Shown: positions 16,604-24,668 of the stretch, piece by piece
Layout: each line of letters begins with the position of its first letter
Position numbering within the stretch: position 1 is the first letter of the stretch
DNA from: Propionivibrio sp.
GTDB lineage: Bacteria > Pseudomonadota > Gammaproteobacteria > Burkholderiales > Rhodocyclaceae
Direction: 5' to 3'
Length of the DNA: 29,946 nt
NCBI GenBank assembly: GCA_003249625.1
Contig: QKII01000423.1
Location: 1-29,946 of the forward strand
Notes under the pieces: model-generated
Told to the model about the DNA's origin: nothing
The model's input: only the letters and a program-made list of their open reading frames with translations
Databases searched by the model: none
Translations under genes and position numbers: made by a program

Positions 16604-16949
16604 AAACCCCTCCCAAAAGAGAAATGATCCGCAAAAAGACGCGAAAAATATGGGCGCTCCCAATCTCCGCTCTTGGATCGATTTTGTTCTTCCGGCGGAG
16701 TCCGACGCTTGGTTGTACTATCGGCGTAGCCAACCGGCGCCGCAATTGTGGAAAACCGCACAAGCAGAGATCATGGGACGGTGGTGCGCGAATGCAGCGA
16801 TAATCCGCTTCAAGCCCCGGCGCATTTGCGCCTGATCGCATCGCGAGATCGTCCTTTTTTGGGTATCTATTGCAGTAATCCGCAATTGCCTTTCAAGCGC
16901 TGCTGTCATAAGTATGTAAACGTATGATTTTGAATAGTGATGCCGGTCA
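16604..16949 (+). promoter_or_regulatory. Divergent control region between the transporter and TRAP binding-protein genes
   Basis: 346 bases without a supported gene. It contains a TGGG-N4-CCCA inverted repeat at 16651-16662 near the transporter start. A nine-base direct repeat CCGCAATTG occurs at 16740 and 16880; the first copy is part of a near-palindrome around CAATTG. A perfect inverted repeat GGCGCA-TT-TGCGCC lies at 16819-16832. The stretch 16855-16945 is relatively AT-rich and probably holds the dctP promoter, but I cannot fix its -35/-10. A DctR-like regulator would be expected to bind here; which repeat it uses is unknown. Confidence 0.45.
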
Positions 16950-17957
16950 ATGACACAAATACCCCGTACCGTGTTTTTTTCGTTACTGCTGACCTTCTGG
17001 CTGGCGCTCCCGGCGGCTGCGCAGCCGTCGATTGTCATCAAGTTCAGCCACGTCGTCGCAGTCGACACCCCGAAAGGCAAGGCGGCTGACTATTTCGCGC
17101 GACGCGTCGCCGAATTGACCAAAGGCGACGTACGTGTTGAGGTTTACCCGAATTCAACGCTTTACAAAGACAAGGACGAAATGGAGGCGCTGCAGCTCGG
17201 CGCAGTTCAGATGCTGGCCCCATCGCTCGCAAAGCTCGGCCCGCTGGGAATCAAGGATTTCGAGGCGTTCGACCTGCCGTACCTCTTCGATAGCGTGACG
17301 ATGTTGCACCGAGTTACGCAAGGCAGCCTTGGTATCGCCATGCTGAAAAAGCTCGAACCCAAGGGGATCAAGGGACTGGCATTCTGGGACAACGGTTTCA
17401 AGTCGTTCTCGGCGAACAGACCGCTGCGGACACCGGCCGATTTCCACGGCCTGAAAATGCGCATCCAGTCGTCAAAGGTCATCGAGTCGCAGATGCGTAC
17501 ACTCGGCGCACTGCCTGTGGTCACCGCGTTTTCCGACGTGTATATGGCGCTGAAAACCGGCGTTGTCGATGGCACGGAGAACCCGCACTCGAACTTCTAC
17601 ACGCAACGGATGTTCGAAGTGCAAAAGCACATGACGATCACCGAGCACGGCTATCTCGGCTATGTCGTCATCGCCAACAAGCGCTTCTGGGAGAATCTGC
17701 CGCGCGGTGTCCGCAACAACCTGACCCAAGCCATGGAAGAGGCGACAGACTACGCAAACCGGATCGCCCAAGAGGAAAACGACAAGGCTCTGGCAAGGAT
17801 AATCGAAACCGGCAAGACAAAGGTCTACATTCCGACCGTGGCAGAACGCCTTGATCTCAAGAAGGAAATGGTCAAGACGCACAAGGAAATGGCCTCGCGC
17901 ATCGGCCACAACATTATCGAGGCCATCTACAGCGAAACGGGATTCAAGCCGGAGTAA
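16950..17957 (+). CDS. dctP: TRAP transporter periplasmic solute-binding protein, DctP family (orphan)
   Basis: A 335-residue exported protein. A Sec signal peptide (hydrophobic 9-20) ends with PAAA and cleavage near residue 24. The mature protein matches DctP binding proteins: IKFSHVVAVDTPKGKAADYF at the start, then FDLPYLFDS, the conserved ligand arginine R171 in GLKMRIQSSKV, and TAFSDVYMALKTGVVDGTENPHSNF. DctP proteins bind organic acids such as C4-dicarboxylates through a salt bridge to that arginine. No dctQ or dctM membrane genes follow; mutL starts 28 bases later. It could deliver ligand to a TRAP permease encoded elsewhere, or act as a ligand-sensing partner of the DctS-like kinase. 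The family is certain; the partner is not. Confidence 0.93.
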   Translation: MTQIPRTVFFSLLLTFWLALPAAAQPSIVIKFSHVVAVDTPKGKAADYFARRVAELTKGDVRVEVYPNSTLYKDKDEMEALQLGAVQMLAPSLAKLGPLGIKDFEAFDLPYLFDSVTMLHRVTQGSLGIAMLKKLEPKGIKGLAFWDNGFKSFSANRPLRTPADFHGLKMRIQSSKVIESQMRTLGALPVVTAFSDVYMALKTGVVDGTENPHSNFYTQRMFEVQKHMTITEHGYLGYVVIANKRFWENLPRGVRNNLTQAMEEATDYANRIAQEENDKALARIIETGKTKVYIPTVAERLDLKKEMVKTHKEMASRIGHNIIEAIYSETGFKPE

Positions 17958-17973
17958 GTGCGAGCCCTGCCGG

Positions 17974-17979
17974 TATAAT
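17974..17979 (+). promoter_or_regulatory. -10 box immediately ahead of mutL
   Basis: A perfect TATAAT ends six bases before the mutL ATG, so transcription would start at or next to the start codon and the mRNA would be leaderless. No -35 match lies 17 bases upstream. Confidence 0.45.
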
Positions 17980-17985
17980 CGGCGG

Positions 17986-19815
17986 ATGCCCAACGCCTCT
18001 CTCCCCCGCGCCTCGATCCAGCGGCTACCCGACCTGCTGGTCAGCCAGATTGCCGCTGGCGAAGTCGTCGAGCGCCCCGCATCGGTGCTCAAGGAACTGC
18101 TCGAAAACGCCCTGGATGCTGGCGGCACCGCCATCCAGATCCAGCTCGAAGAGGGTGGCGTAAAGCTGATCCGCATTACCGACGACGGTTGCGGTATCGC
18201 CCGCGACGAACTGGCACTTGCCTTGACTCGCCATGCCACCTCGAAGATAGCTTCACTCGCCGACCTGGAAAACGTCGCCACGCTCGGTTTTCGCGGCGAG
18301 GCACTGGCCTCCGTGGCCTCGGTCGCACGCCTGACACTGACCAGCCGTCTGGCTGGATCAACGCACGCCTGGCGACTCTCGGCCGAGCCCGGCGCCGCGC
18401 CTGAACCCGCCGCATTGTTGGCAGGAACGGTCGTTGAGATGCGCGACCTGTATTACAACACCCCGGCTCGACGCAAGTTCCTTAAATCGGACGCCACTGA
18501 ATTCGCCCATTGCGCCGAGGCGGTCAAACGCATTGCGCTGGCGCATCCGACTGTCGCCTTCACGCTCTCGCACAACGGGCGCGTTTCGCTTCATTTTGCA
18601 AAGAGCGACTCGGCCGGTCGCGCCGGCGCCATTCTCGGCGAGGATTTTCTGGCCGAATCACGTCCGCTCGATACCGGTGCAGGACCATTACGCCTGTCCG
18701 GACATTGCGCGACACCGGCCCACTCGCGGGCACGCAGCGACGCCCAATACTGCTACGTCAACGGCCGCTTCGTGCGCGACAAGTTGCTGACCCATGCGCT
18801 GCGCGAGGCCTACCAGGATATGCTCCACGGCAGCCGCTACCCGGCATACTGCCTGTTCCTTGAAATCGACCCGGCGATGGTCGACGTCAACGTTCATCCA
18901 GCCAAGACCGAAGTGCGCTTCCGCGAAAGCCGTGCCGTGCATCAGTTCGTCTTCCACGCGGTACAAAAGGTATTGTCGAATCCGCTCGCAGCGTCGCTTC
19001 AAGCAACACCCGCGATGCCTGTTGATTTTTCCCGGCCGACGCCTGCGTCCACCCCGGACGCGGCCCCGGCATCCAAGACAAGTTCATCGCCCGCGTGGAC
19101 ACCACGCTACCAACCGCCGCTGCGCGTAGCGGAGCCGGCAACCAATGCCTACTACGCCTTCAGCCGGTCGGCTTTCGACTCTCCCCCCCTGCAAAACGCC
19201 ACCCCGCCCGAAGCCGACAAACCCGACACTGCACCGGCACTCGGCTACGCGCTGGCCCAACTGCACGGCGTATACATCCTCGCCCAGAGTGCTTCCGGAA
19301 TGGTGCTTGTCGACATGCACGCCGCGCACGAGCGCATCCTCTACGAAAAGCTCAAGAACGCGCTCGACCAGCAAAAGATCGCCACGCAGGCCCTGCTGAT
19401 CCCGGCGGTTTTCAGTGCAGAAGCGCTCGATGTCGCCGCTGCCGAGGAGCACGCCGACTCGCTGCGCGACCTCGGCTTCGACATCGCTCCGATGGGTCCG
19501 ACGCAACTGGTCGTGCGCAGCGTCCCCGTCCTTCTTCAGGCAGCCGATCCCACCGCACTTGCCCGCAGCCTGCTGGCCGAACTCCGCGAGCATGGCGTCA
19601 GCCAGTTGCTGACCGCGCGTCGCAACGAATTCCTGGCCACCATGGCTTGCCACGGTGCGGTACGCGCCCATCGCCAACTTTCTATCCCTGAAATGAACGC
19701 CCTGCTGCGACAGATGGAAACCACGGAGCGTGCCGACCAATGCAACCATGGCCGGCCGACCTGGACCCAACTCTCCATGCAGGAACTCGACTCGCTGTTC
19801 CTGCGCGGACGATGA
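17986..19815 (+). CDS. mutL: DNA mismatch repair protein MutL, endonuclease type
   Basis: A 609-residue MutL. The N-terminal GHKL ATPase (1-~330) has [30 protein letters not shown] and GFRGEAL motifs; [14 protein letters not shown] marks the transducer domain. A Pro/Ala/Ser-rich linker (about 345-410) leads to the C-terminal dimerisation domain. That domain carries [12 protein letters not shown] from residue 443 (the D-x-H-A-x2-E-x4-E metal motif), ACHGAVRA at about 554, CNHGRP at about 586 and a terminal FLR, the set found in nicking MutL proteins such as that of Neisseria gonorrhoeae and absent from E. coli MutL. This implies methyl-independent mismatch repair. ATG 17986 is chosen because earlier starts overlap dctP. 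The stop overlaps the miaA ATG (ATGA). Confidence 0.96.
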   Translation: MPNASLPRASIQRLPDLLVSQIAAGEVVERPASVLKELLENALDAGGTAIQIQLEEGGVKLIRITDDGCGIARDELALALTRHATSKIASLADLENVATLGFRGEALASVASVARLTLTSRLAGSTHAWRLSAEPGAAPEPAALLAGTVVEMRDLYYNTPARRKFLKSDATEFAHCAEAVKRIALAHPTVAFTLSHNGRVSLHFAKSDSAGRAGAILGEDFLAESRPLDTGAGPLRLSGHCATPAHSRARSDAQYCYVNGRFVRDKLLTHALREAYQDMLHGSRYPAYCLFLEIDPAMVDVNVHPAKTEVRFRESRAVHQFVFHAVQKVLSNPLAASLQATPAMPVDFSRPTPASTPDAAPASKTSSSPAWTPRYQPPLRVAEPATNAYYAFSRSAFDSPPLQNATPPEADKPDTAPALGYALAQLHGVYILAQSASGMVLVDMHAAHERILYEKLKNALDQQKIATQALLIPAVFSAEALDVAAAEEHADSLRDLGFDIAPMGPTQLVVRSVPVLLQAADPTALARSLLAELREHGVSQLLTARRNEFLATMACHGAVRAHRQLSIPEMNALLRQMETTERADQCNHGRPTWTQLSMQELDSLFLRGR

Positions 19816-20753
19816 AGAAGCACCCACCCGCCATCCTGCTGATGGGTCCGACAGCTTCGGGCAAGACGGCAACCGCCTTGTGGCTGGCCGAACGTTTTCC
19901 CGTCGAACTCATCAGCGTTGATTCGGCGCTCGTATTTCGCGACATGGATATCGGTACGGCCAAACCCGATGCCGCGACCTTGCAAGCGTTTCCTCATCAT
20001 CTGATCGACCTGATCAGCCCGGAGGAAGCCTATTCCGCCGCCCGCTTCCGCAACGAAGCGCTGGTGATCATGGGGGAAATCACTGCTCGCGGAAAAATCC
20101 CGCTCCTCGTCGGCGGCACGATGCTCTACTTCAAGGCATTGCTTGAGGGCCTCGCCGAACTGCCACAGGCAGACCCCGTAATCCGCGCCGAAATCGACGC
20201 TCAAGCCGCCGCACACGGATGGCCGGCCGTGCATGCCGAACTCGCACGGATCGACCCCACGACGGCGGCGCGCCTGCATACGACCGACGCCCAACGCGTC
20301 CAGCGCGCCCTGGAAATATTCCGGATATCAGGCCGGCCGATGTCCGAATTACTCGCCGCAGGGCAGCGGGAACCCCCTCCCTTCGATTTTCTGGCGCTCG
20401 GCCTGCTGTTTTCCGAGCGCGGAATACTCCACGAACGCATCGCCGAACGCTTCGACGCAATGCTCGCCGCCGGGTTCGAAAACGAGGTATCCGCCCTCCG
20501 GTGCAAGTACACACTCTCGCTGAACCTGCCGTCAATGCGTTGTGTCGGCTATCGCCAAGTTTGGGAAGCGCAGGACGGAATCATCCCTTGCGATGAAATG
20601 CGCGATCGCGGAATCTACGCAACTCGCCAGTTGGCCAAACGGCAAATCACCTGGATGACCAACACCCTGAAGCCGGAAACCTTCGACTGTCTGGCACCAG
20701 CGAGCAGCGACCGGATCGGCAAACGCATCGACAGGTTCGTCTCGGCCAATTGA
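19812..20753 (+). CDS. miaA: tRNA dimethylallyltransferase
   Basis: A 313-residue MiaA, the standard length. It transfers the dimethylallyl group to N6 of A37 in tRNAs reading UNN codons. Motifs: P-loop GPTASGKT (12-19), [18 protein letters not shown] (substrate-binding, with catalytic Asp), [48 protein letters not shown], and CVGYRQVWE near the C-terminus, followed by [14 protein letters not shown]. The start overlaps the mutL stop as ATGA, so the two are translationally coupled; mutL-miaA is a common proteobacterial pair. hfq, a frequent next gene, does not follow here. Instead a strong hairpin begins immediately after the stop codon. Confidence 0.97.
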   Translation: MKKHPPAILLMGPTASGKTATALWLAERFPVELISVDSALVFRDMDIGTAKPDAATLQAFPHHLIDLISPEEAYSAARFRNEALVIMGEITARGKIPLLVGGTMLYFKALLEGLAELPQADPVIRAEIDAQAAAHGWPAVHAELARIDPTTAARLHTTDAQRVQRALEIFRISGRPMSELLAAGQREPPPFDFLALGLLFSERGILHERIAERFDAMLAAGFENEVSALRCKYTLSLNLPSMRCVGYRQVWEAQDGIIPCDEMRDRGIYATRQLAKRQITWMTNTLKPETFDCLAPASSDRIGKRIDRFVSAN

Positions 20754-20781
20754 AAAAGCCCATGCAAAAATCGCATGGGCT
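20753..20781 (-). terminator. Strong hairpin next to the miaA stop, oriented as a minus-strand terminator
   Basis: AGCCCATGC (20757-20765) and GCATGGGCT (20773-20781) form a perfect 9-bp stem with loop AAAAATC. On the minus strand the stem is followed by a run of five Ts (20757-20753). On the plus strand the next bases are CCTGGG, with no T run. The orientation is therefore minus, although the hairpin may still protect the miaA mRNA 3' end. Confidence 0.7.
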
Positions 20782-20946
20782 CCTGGGACTCATCCCCGGC
20801 ACACCTGGCCGGAGTAATCGGCTTCACGCCGTCTGGGTACTACACAATCATCTTTAGGTGTTGCCTTGCAATGATCTCCCATCAAGTCTCCAGCTAACAC
20901 GGCGGGTACTGCCACTTCGTGCCGGACTTGCCGCTGATCACGGCAC
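20753..20946 (-). ncRNA. Candidate structured noncoding RNA, rod-like
   Basis: The minus strand here ends in a good intrinsic terminator but contains no recognisable gene. TATATT at 20958-20953 (minus) could be a -10 box, giving an RNA of about 190 nt. The two halves pair in nested order: TCCGGCAC (20926-20919) with GTGCCGGG (20802-20795), 8 bp; then AGT/ACT and GGC/GCC; then CGCCGT (20904-20899) with ACGGCG (20832-20827), 6 bp; then GTGTT/AACAC inside. This is a long interrupted rod like 6S RNA, but I do not recognise the 6S, 4.5S, tmRNA or RNase P sequence signatures. A 77-codon open frame (20790-21023) crosses it and resembles nothing I know. The RNA call is inferred from structure and the terminator. 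Confidence 0.42.
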
Positions 20947-20960
20947 GGTTTCAATATACC

Positions 20961-21088
20961 CCCCGGCAAGCGAAAAAGCCACCCCTCCGGAAAGCTATCG
21001 TCCATTACGCCAGACACCTCCACGCCCTAAAGAAAAGCCTGTTTTCTCCGTTAGATCAATCGTCTAAACATGTATTTACACCCCTGCC
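20961..21088 (+). promoter_or_regulatory. Leader of the Arg-rich gene with two inverted repeats
   Basis: AGAAAA-GCCTG-TTTTCT (21031-21047) and TTAGA-N7-TCTAA (21051-21067) lie in tandem just ahead of the ATG at 21089, in an AT-rich pocket. They could be operators or part of the promoter region. No confident -35/-10 pair is seen. Confidence 0.35.
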
Positions 21089-21403
21089 ATGCGTGTTCCG
21101 GACGATATTCTGTTTCGCCCGTTCGAAGACCGAAGGCGCCACACTTCGACCGACGACCAAGGCACGCCGCCGATCGACAGTTCACCGGCGAGCGGGGACG
21201 CCTTGTCGCGCGAACGCCGGCGCTCCCCGCCTGCGACGGAAAAGCCGGATGAAGGAAACGGACGTCCGCCCGCCCCCAGGGAAGAGCGACGCAGGCAAAA
21301 TGACCGTCGACAACACCAGCAAGACGTTCTGCTGGATACACGCAGCAGCCGCGCCGACAGACGGAGTTCACCGCGACAGCCAAGGGTCAGTGTAAAAGCC
21401 TGA
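21089..21403 (+). CDS. Small Arg-rich hypothetical protein
   Basis: A 104-residue soluble, very basic and probably disordered protein: about one residue in five is Arg, with many Pro, Ser, Asp and Gln. Repeated R-R clusters with acidic residues (EERRRQNDRRQ, then SSRADRRSSPRQPRV) surround a short hydrophobic island VLLDTR. I do not recognise the family. The codon pattern (GC-rich third positions over most of its length) and position in an otherwise unexplained gap favour a real gene. The ATG at 21089 has no ribosome-binding site. A longer overlapping frame (20919-21395) has a much less protein-like composition. It is convergent to the LysE gene, 18 bases apart. Existence is moderately likely; function is unknown. 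Confidence 0.5.
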   Translation: MRVPDDILFRPFEDRRRHTSTDDQGTPPIDSSPASGDALSRERRRSPPATEKPDEGNGRPPAPREERRRQNDRRQHQQDVLLDTRSSRADRRSSPRQPRVSVKA

Positions 21404-21421
21404 AAACGAATCAGCGGCAAA

Positions 21422-22051
21422 TCAACGCGCAACGATCAGGCGTAACCCCAAGGCGACAAAAACCGTCCCTGCCAATCGATCGAGCCAGAGTCCGGCACGG
21501 GCGTTCCGTTGCAACCACTGACCGACGTGCCCTGAAAAATAGCCAAGCAAGCCAAACAACACCGCCGCCTGAACGGTAAAGACGATGCCAAGTTGCGCCG
21601 TCTGCCAGCCAACAGCCCCCCGGTCCGTGATCACGAACTGCGGCAGGAAGGAAAGAAAAAACAGGATCACCTTGGGATTGATTGAATTAGCCAACAGCCC
21701 CTTGGCGAAGAGGCGAGAAAGTTTCTCACCATTACCCTGCGCAGCAACTGGACGGATCTGCCCGCGACTACGCAAGGCATGGATGCCTAGCCAGACCAGA
21801 TAAAGCCCGCCGCAGACCTTCAGTGCGGCAAAGGCCATCGGCGATGCGGCGATCAGCGCACTGACGCCCAATACTGCAAGGAGGGTATGGCTCAGGCAGC
21901 CGAACCCGCAACCGAGGCCAAACGCGATACCTTGCGCCCGTCCGCGCGAGATGCCGAAGCCGAGCACCATCAGGTTATCCGGTCCAGGCGACGCTGTAAT
22001 CAACACCGCCGCGGCCAGAAAGCCGAGGAACTGTTCCGGCTCCAGCAACAC
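21422..22051 (-). CDS. LysE/RhtB-family amino-acid exporter
   Basis: About 209 residues with six hydrophobic segments, the normal LysE/RhtB size and topology. The family signature near the N-terminus is ITASPGPDNLMVLGFGISRG; another conserved part is GLLANSINPKVILFFLSFLPQF. These proteins export amino acids or related metabolites; the substrate cannot be read from sequence. There is no ATG in a suitable place: the first in-frame Met after purM is within the signature. I propose GTG 22051, 10 bases after the purM stop; TTG 22057 is also possible. The frame remains open upstream into purM but that part is not LysE-like. It is probably co-transcribed with purM. Confidence 0.87.
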   Translation of the reverse strand: MLLEPEQFLGFLAAAVLITASPGPDNLMVLGFGISRGRAQGIAFGLGCGFGCLSHTLLAVLGVSALIAASPMAFAALKVCGGLYLVWLGIHALRSRGQIRPVAAQGNGEKLSRLFAKGLLANSINPKVILFFLSFLPQFVITDRGAVGWQTAQLGIVFTVQAAVLFGLLGYFSGHVGQWLQRNARAGLWLDRLAGTVFVALGLRLIVAR

Positions 22052-22061
22052 GAGCAAGCGC

Positions 22062-23099
22062 TCAGACGACGATCGTCTGCGCCTCGCCGTCCTGACGCGC
22101 TTCGATCCGGCCGATCTCCAGCGCCGGTTCGCCAGCAGCGCGCAGCAGTTGGAGCGCCCGTTGCGCATGTTCATTGGCAACAACCACACACATGCCGATG
22201 CCACAGTTGAACACGCGGTGCATCTCGCTTTCGGCGACATTGCCGGCGCTCTGCAACCACTGGAAGAGTTTCGGACGCTGCCAGGTCGACTGATCGATCA
22301 CCGCCTTGACGCCGTCGGGCAGTACGCGCGGCACGTTTTCGGTCAGGCCGCCACCAGTAATGTGCGCCATGCCCTTGACCGGTAACTCTGCCATCAGCGC
22401 CAGCATAGGCTTCACGTAGATGCGCGTCGGCGCCATGATCGCGTCGGCGAGCGTGCGATCACCGTCGAACGGCGCGTCAAGATCTGGCTTGGCGACGGAG
22501 AGGATCTTGCGCACCAGCGAATAGCCGTTGGAGTGCGCGCCCGACGATGGCAGGCCGAGCACCACGTCACCGGGAACGATGTCCCGGCCTGTGATGACCT
22601 TCGACTTTTCGACGACACCGACTGCGAAGCCGGCAAGATCGTATTCCCCGGCGGGGTACATGCCCGGCATTTCCGCTGTTTCGCCACCGATCAGGGCGCA
22701 ACCACCCTGCTCGCAGCCCTTGGCGACGCCCTGGATGACACTCGCTGCGGTGTCGACATCAAGCTTGCCGCAGGCAAAGTAGTCGAGGAAGAACAGCGGC
22801 TCGGCGCCCTGCACCAGCACGTCGTTGACGCTCATCGCCACCAGGTCGATACCGACCGTGTCGTGGCGATTGAGATCGAAGGCCAGCTTGAGCTTGGTAC
22901 CTACGCCGTCGGTCCCGGAAACCAGCACCGGCTCCTTGTAACGCTTGGGCACCTCGAACAGCGCGCCAAAACCGCCGAGGCCGCCCAGCACGCCTTCGCG
23001 CAGGGTTTTTTTGGCAAACGGCTTGATGCGTTCGACGAGGGCATCGCCGGCGTCGATATCAACACCGGCGTCACGATAGGAGAGCGATTGCTGAGTCAT
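22062..23099 (-). CDS. purM: Phosphoribosylformylglycinamidine cyclo-ligase (AIR synthetase)
   Basis: A 345-residue PurM, the standard length. It uses ATP to close the imidazole ring of FGAM to give AIR, the fifth step of purine synthesis. Recognised parts: [55 protein letters not shown] (ATP-binding Asp/Asn), [47 protein letters not shown] and [14 protein letters not shown] 23099 is used; ten further in-frame codons upstream are not conserved. It is divergent from hda with 128 bases between, an order common in betaproteobacteria, and the LysE-type gene follows closely. Confidence 0.97.
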   Translation of the reverse strand: MTQQSLSYRDAGVDIDAGDALVERIKPFAKKTLREGVLGGLGGFGALFEVPKRYKEPVLVSGTDGVGTKLKLAFDLNRHDTVGIDLVAMSVNDVLVQGAEPLFFLDYFACGKLDVDTAASVIQGVAKGCEQGGCALIGGETAEMPGMYPAGEYDLAGFAVGVVEKSKVITGRDIVPGDVVLGLPSSGAHSNGYSLVRKILSVAKPDLDAPFDGDRTLADAIMAPTRIYVKPMLALMAELPVKGMAHITGGGLTENVPRVLPDGVKAVIDQSTWQRPKLFQWLQSAGNVAESEMHRVFNCGIGMCVVVANEHAQRALQLLRAAGEPALEIGRIEARQDGEAQTIVV

Positions 23100-23137
23100 C
23101 TTGGAGTCCCGGAGGAGGCTTGAGCGCACGGCGGTGA

Positions 23138-23143
23138 TAAAAT
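23138..23143 (+). promoter_or_regulatory. Extended -10 promoter element for hda
   Basis: TGATAAAAT (TG at 23135-23136, TAAAAT at 23138-23143) fits an extended -10 element in the purM-hda divergent region, 85 bases before the hda ATG. No -35 match at the usual spacing. Confidence 0.4.
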
Positions 23144-23227
23144 CCGTGTCTCGTTGCGAAAAGCTTGAATTTTATCTGAAATCCCGGCCCGGCGCGCGGT
23201 CGCCCGCCACCGCCAGACCCCTCCCCG

Positions 23228-23890
23228 ATGCGTCAACTGATCCTCGACCTGCTGCCGGAAAACCCGCCCAGCCTCGCCAACTTCGTTCCCGGAGGAAATG
23301 CCGAAGCGCTCGCTGCGCTCGCCGACTGGCTGACACCGGAACGCCGCGAGCCGTCGCTGCTGCTGTGGGGCGAAGCCGGCTCCGGCAAGACGCACCTGCT
23401 GCACGCCAGCGGGGCGCGCTATTTCGACGCCGCCGAGACGCCTGACCTGCCCGGCACTGAAACGCTCGGCGACGCAGCCAACCGGATTGCTATCGACAAC
23501 GTGGAAGCACTCTCGGAAGCTGGCCAGATAGCCCTGTTCAACCTGTTCAACCGCTTGCGAGCCGCCGGCGGCCACCTGCTGACCGCTGCCAGCCAGCCGC
23601 CGCAACACTTGGCCCTGCGCGAAGACCTGCGCACCCGGCTCGGCTACGGACTGGTCTTTCGCCTGACCACCCTGACCGACGACGAAAAACTGACCGCCCT
23701 CGCGGCACAAGCCGCTTCGCGCGCCCTGCGGCTGCCGACAGGGGCGCTTGACTACCTGCTGGCGAGGGCTCCACGGGACATGCGCCACCTGATGTCCGTG
23801 CTCGTCGCCCTCGACCGCTATTCGCTGGAACACAAACGGCCGATCACCCTGCCGCTGTTGCGCGAGGTGCTCCAGCGCCCCCCTTACTAA
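23228..23890 (+). CDS. hda: DnaA regulatory inactivator Hda
   Basis: A 220-residue AAA+ protein homologous to DnaA domain III but lacking the DNA-binding domain. With the sliding clamp it stimulates ATP hydrolysis on DnaA and so prevents re-initiation of replication. The N-terminal MRQLILDL is the clamp-binding motif (Q-L-x-L). The P-loop is GEAGSGKT (48-55), Walker B is IAIDNVEAL, and arginine residues in sensor regions follow (TRLGYGLVFRL, RAPRDMRHLM). There is no Shine-Dalgarno sequence before the ATG. It probably shares a transcript with the phosphatase gene nine bases downstream. Confidence 0.94.
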   Translation: MRQLILDLLPENPPSLANFVPGGNAEALAALADWLTPERREPSLLLWGEAGSGKTHLLHASGARYFDAAETPDLPGTETLGDAANRIAIDNVEALSEAGQIALFNLFNRLRAAGGHLLTAASQPPQHLALREDLRTRLGYGLVFRLTTLTDDEKLTALAAQAASRALRLPTGALDYLLARAPRDMRHLMSVLVALDRYSLEHKRPITLPLLREVLQRPPY

Positions 23891-23899
23891 GGAAAAACC

Positions 23900-24577
23900 A
23901 TGCAACTGGCCTTGTTCGATCTCGACAACACGTTGCTGTCCGGCGACAGCGATTTTGAATGGGCTCAATTCCTGATCGACAAAGGGGTGCTCGACCCCGA
24001 GGTGCATGAAGCCAGGAACGACTATTTCTACGAGCAATACAAGGCCGGCACGCTCGACATCCTTGAATTCCTCGATTTCCAGCTGCACCCACTGGCCCGA
24101 CACGCGCGCAGCCAGCTTGACACATGGCACGCCGAATTCATGGACACACGCATCCGGCCGATGATCCGCGACAATGCTCGCGACCTGGTCCGCCAACACC
24201 TCGACCGGGGTGACCTCTGCGCGCTGGTGACTGCGACCAACAGCTTCGTGACAGGACCTATCTGCCTCGAACTTGGCATCGGGAACCTGATCGCCACGAT
24301 TCCGGCACAGGAAAACGGAGAGTTCACCGGCAAGCCTCGCGGCCTGCCGGCCTTCCGCGAAGGCAAGATCAGCCGCGTCGAGGCATGGCTGGAATCGATG
24401 GGATTCTGGTGGAGCAACTTCGAGCGCAGCTGGTTCTACAGCGACTCGCTCAACGACCTGCCATTGCTCTCTCGTGTAACCAACCCGGTTGCCGTCGATC
24501 CCGATCCGACCCTCCTGGCGCACGCCCGCGACGCCAACTGGCCGGTGCTGAGTCTGCACACCGGCATCGGCGCCTGA
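23900..24577 (+). CDS. HAD-superfamily phosphatase, subfamily IB (SerB-like)
   Basis: A 225-residue cytoplasmic HAD-IB hydrolase. Motif I is FDLDNTLL (nucleophile D7, acid/base D9), followed by a helical C1 cap with aromatic-rich segments (DYFYEQYKAGTLDILEFLDF), motif II LVTATNSF, motif III lysine in GKPRGLPAFREGK, and motif IV YSDSLNDLPLL (the two Asp that hold Mg2+). The family includes phosphoserine phosphatase-like and CicA-like enzymes, and some members act as histidinol-phosphate phosphatases; the substrate is undecided. AAGGA lies just before the ATG. It sits between hda and pcnB, a conserved betaproteobacterial neighbourhood. Confidence 0.92.
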   Translation: MQLALFDLDNTLLSGDSDFEWAQFLIDKGVLDPEVHEARNDYFYEQYKAGTLDILEFLDFQLHPLARHARSQLDTWHAEFMDTRIRPMIRDNARDLVRQHLDRGDLCALVTATNSFVTGPICLELGIGNLIATIPAQENGEFTGKPRGLPAFREGKISRVEAWLESMGFWWSNFERSWFYSDSLNDLPLLSRVTNPVAVDPDPTLLAHARDANWPVLSLHTGIGA

Positions 24578-24668
24578 TCGCAATGGACTACAAGCACCTG
24601 ATTAGCGTGAAGAAATTCAGCTATCATCAGCCTTTTTTGTCGCCCTCAAAAGCAAGAACAACCCTGCG

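Noticed and set aside
16833..16860. Possible terminator (GATC...GATC followed by six Ts) between the transporter and dctP
   Set aside because: Only four continuous base pairs form, with mismatches inside the stem, and no plus-strand gene ends upstream.
16861..16873. Sigma54-like GG...GC element ahead of dctP
   Set aside because: Spacing between GG and GC is nine bases instead of ten, the consensus flanks are poor, and the local regulator is FixJ-type, which normally works with sigma70.
20790..21023. 77-codon minus-strand frame downstream of miaA
   Set aside because: It overlaps the proposed structured RNA, has no ribosome-binding site and no family resemblance. Kept only as an alternative explanation for the minus-strand terminator.
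20919..21395. 158-codon plus-strand frame overlapping the Arg-rich gene
   Set aside because: Its composition is unlike a folded or conserved protein and it runs through the inverted repeats; the 21089 frame is the better candidate.
23096..24583. 495-codon minus-strand open frame
   Set aside because: Antisense to hda and the HAD-IB gene, both certain; no family features.
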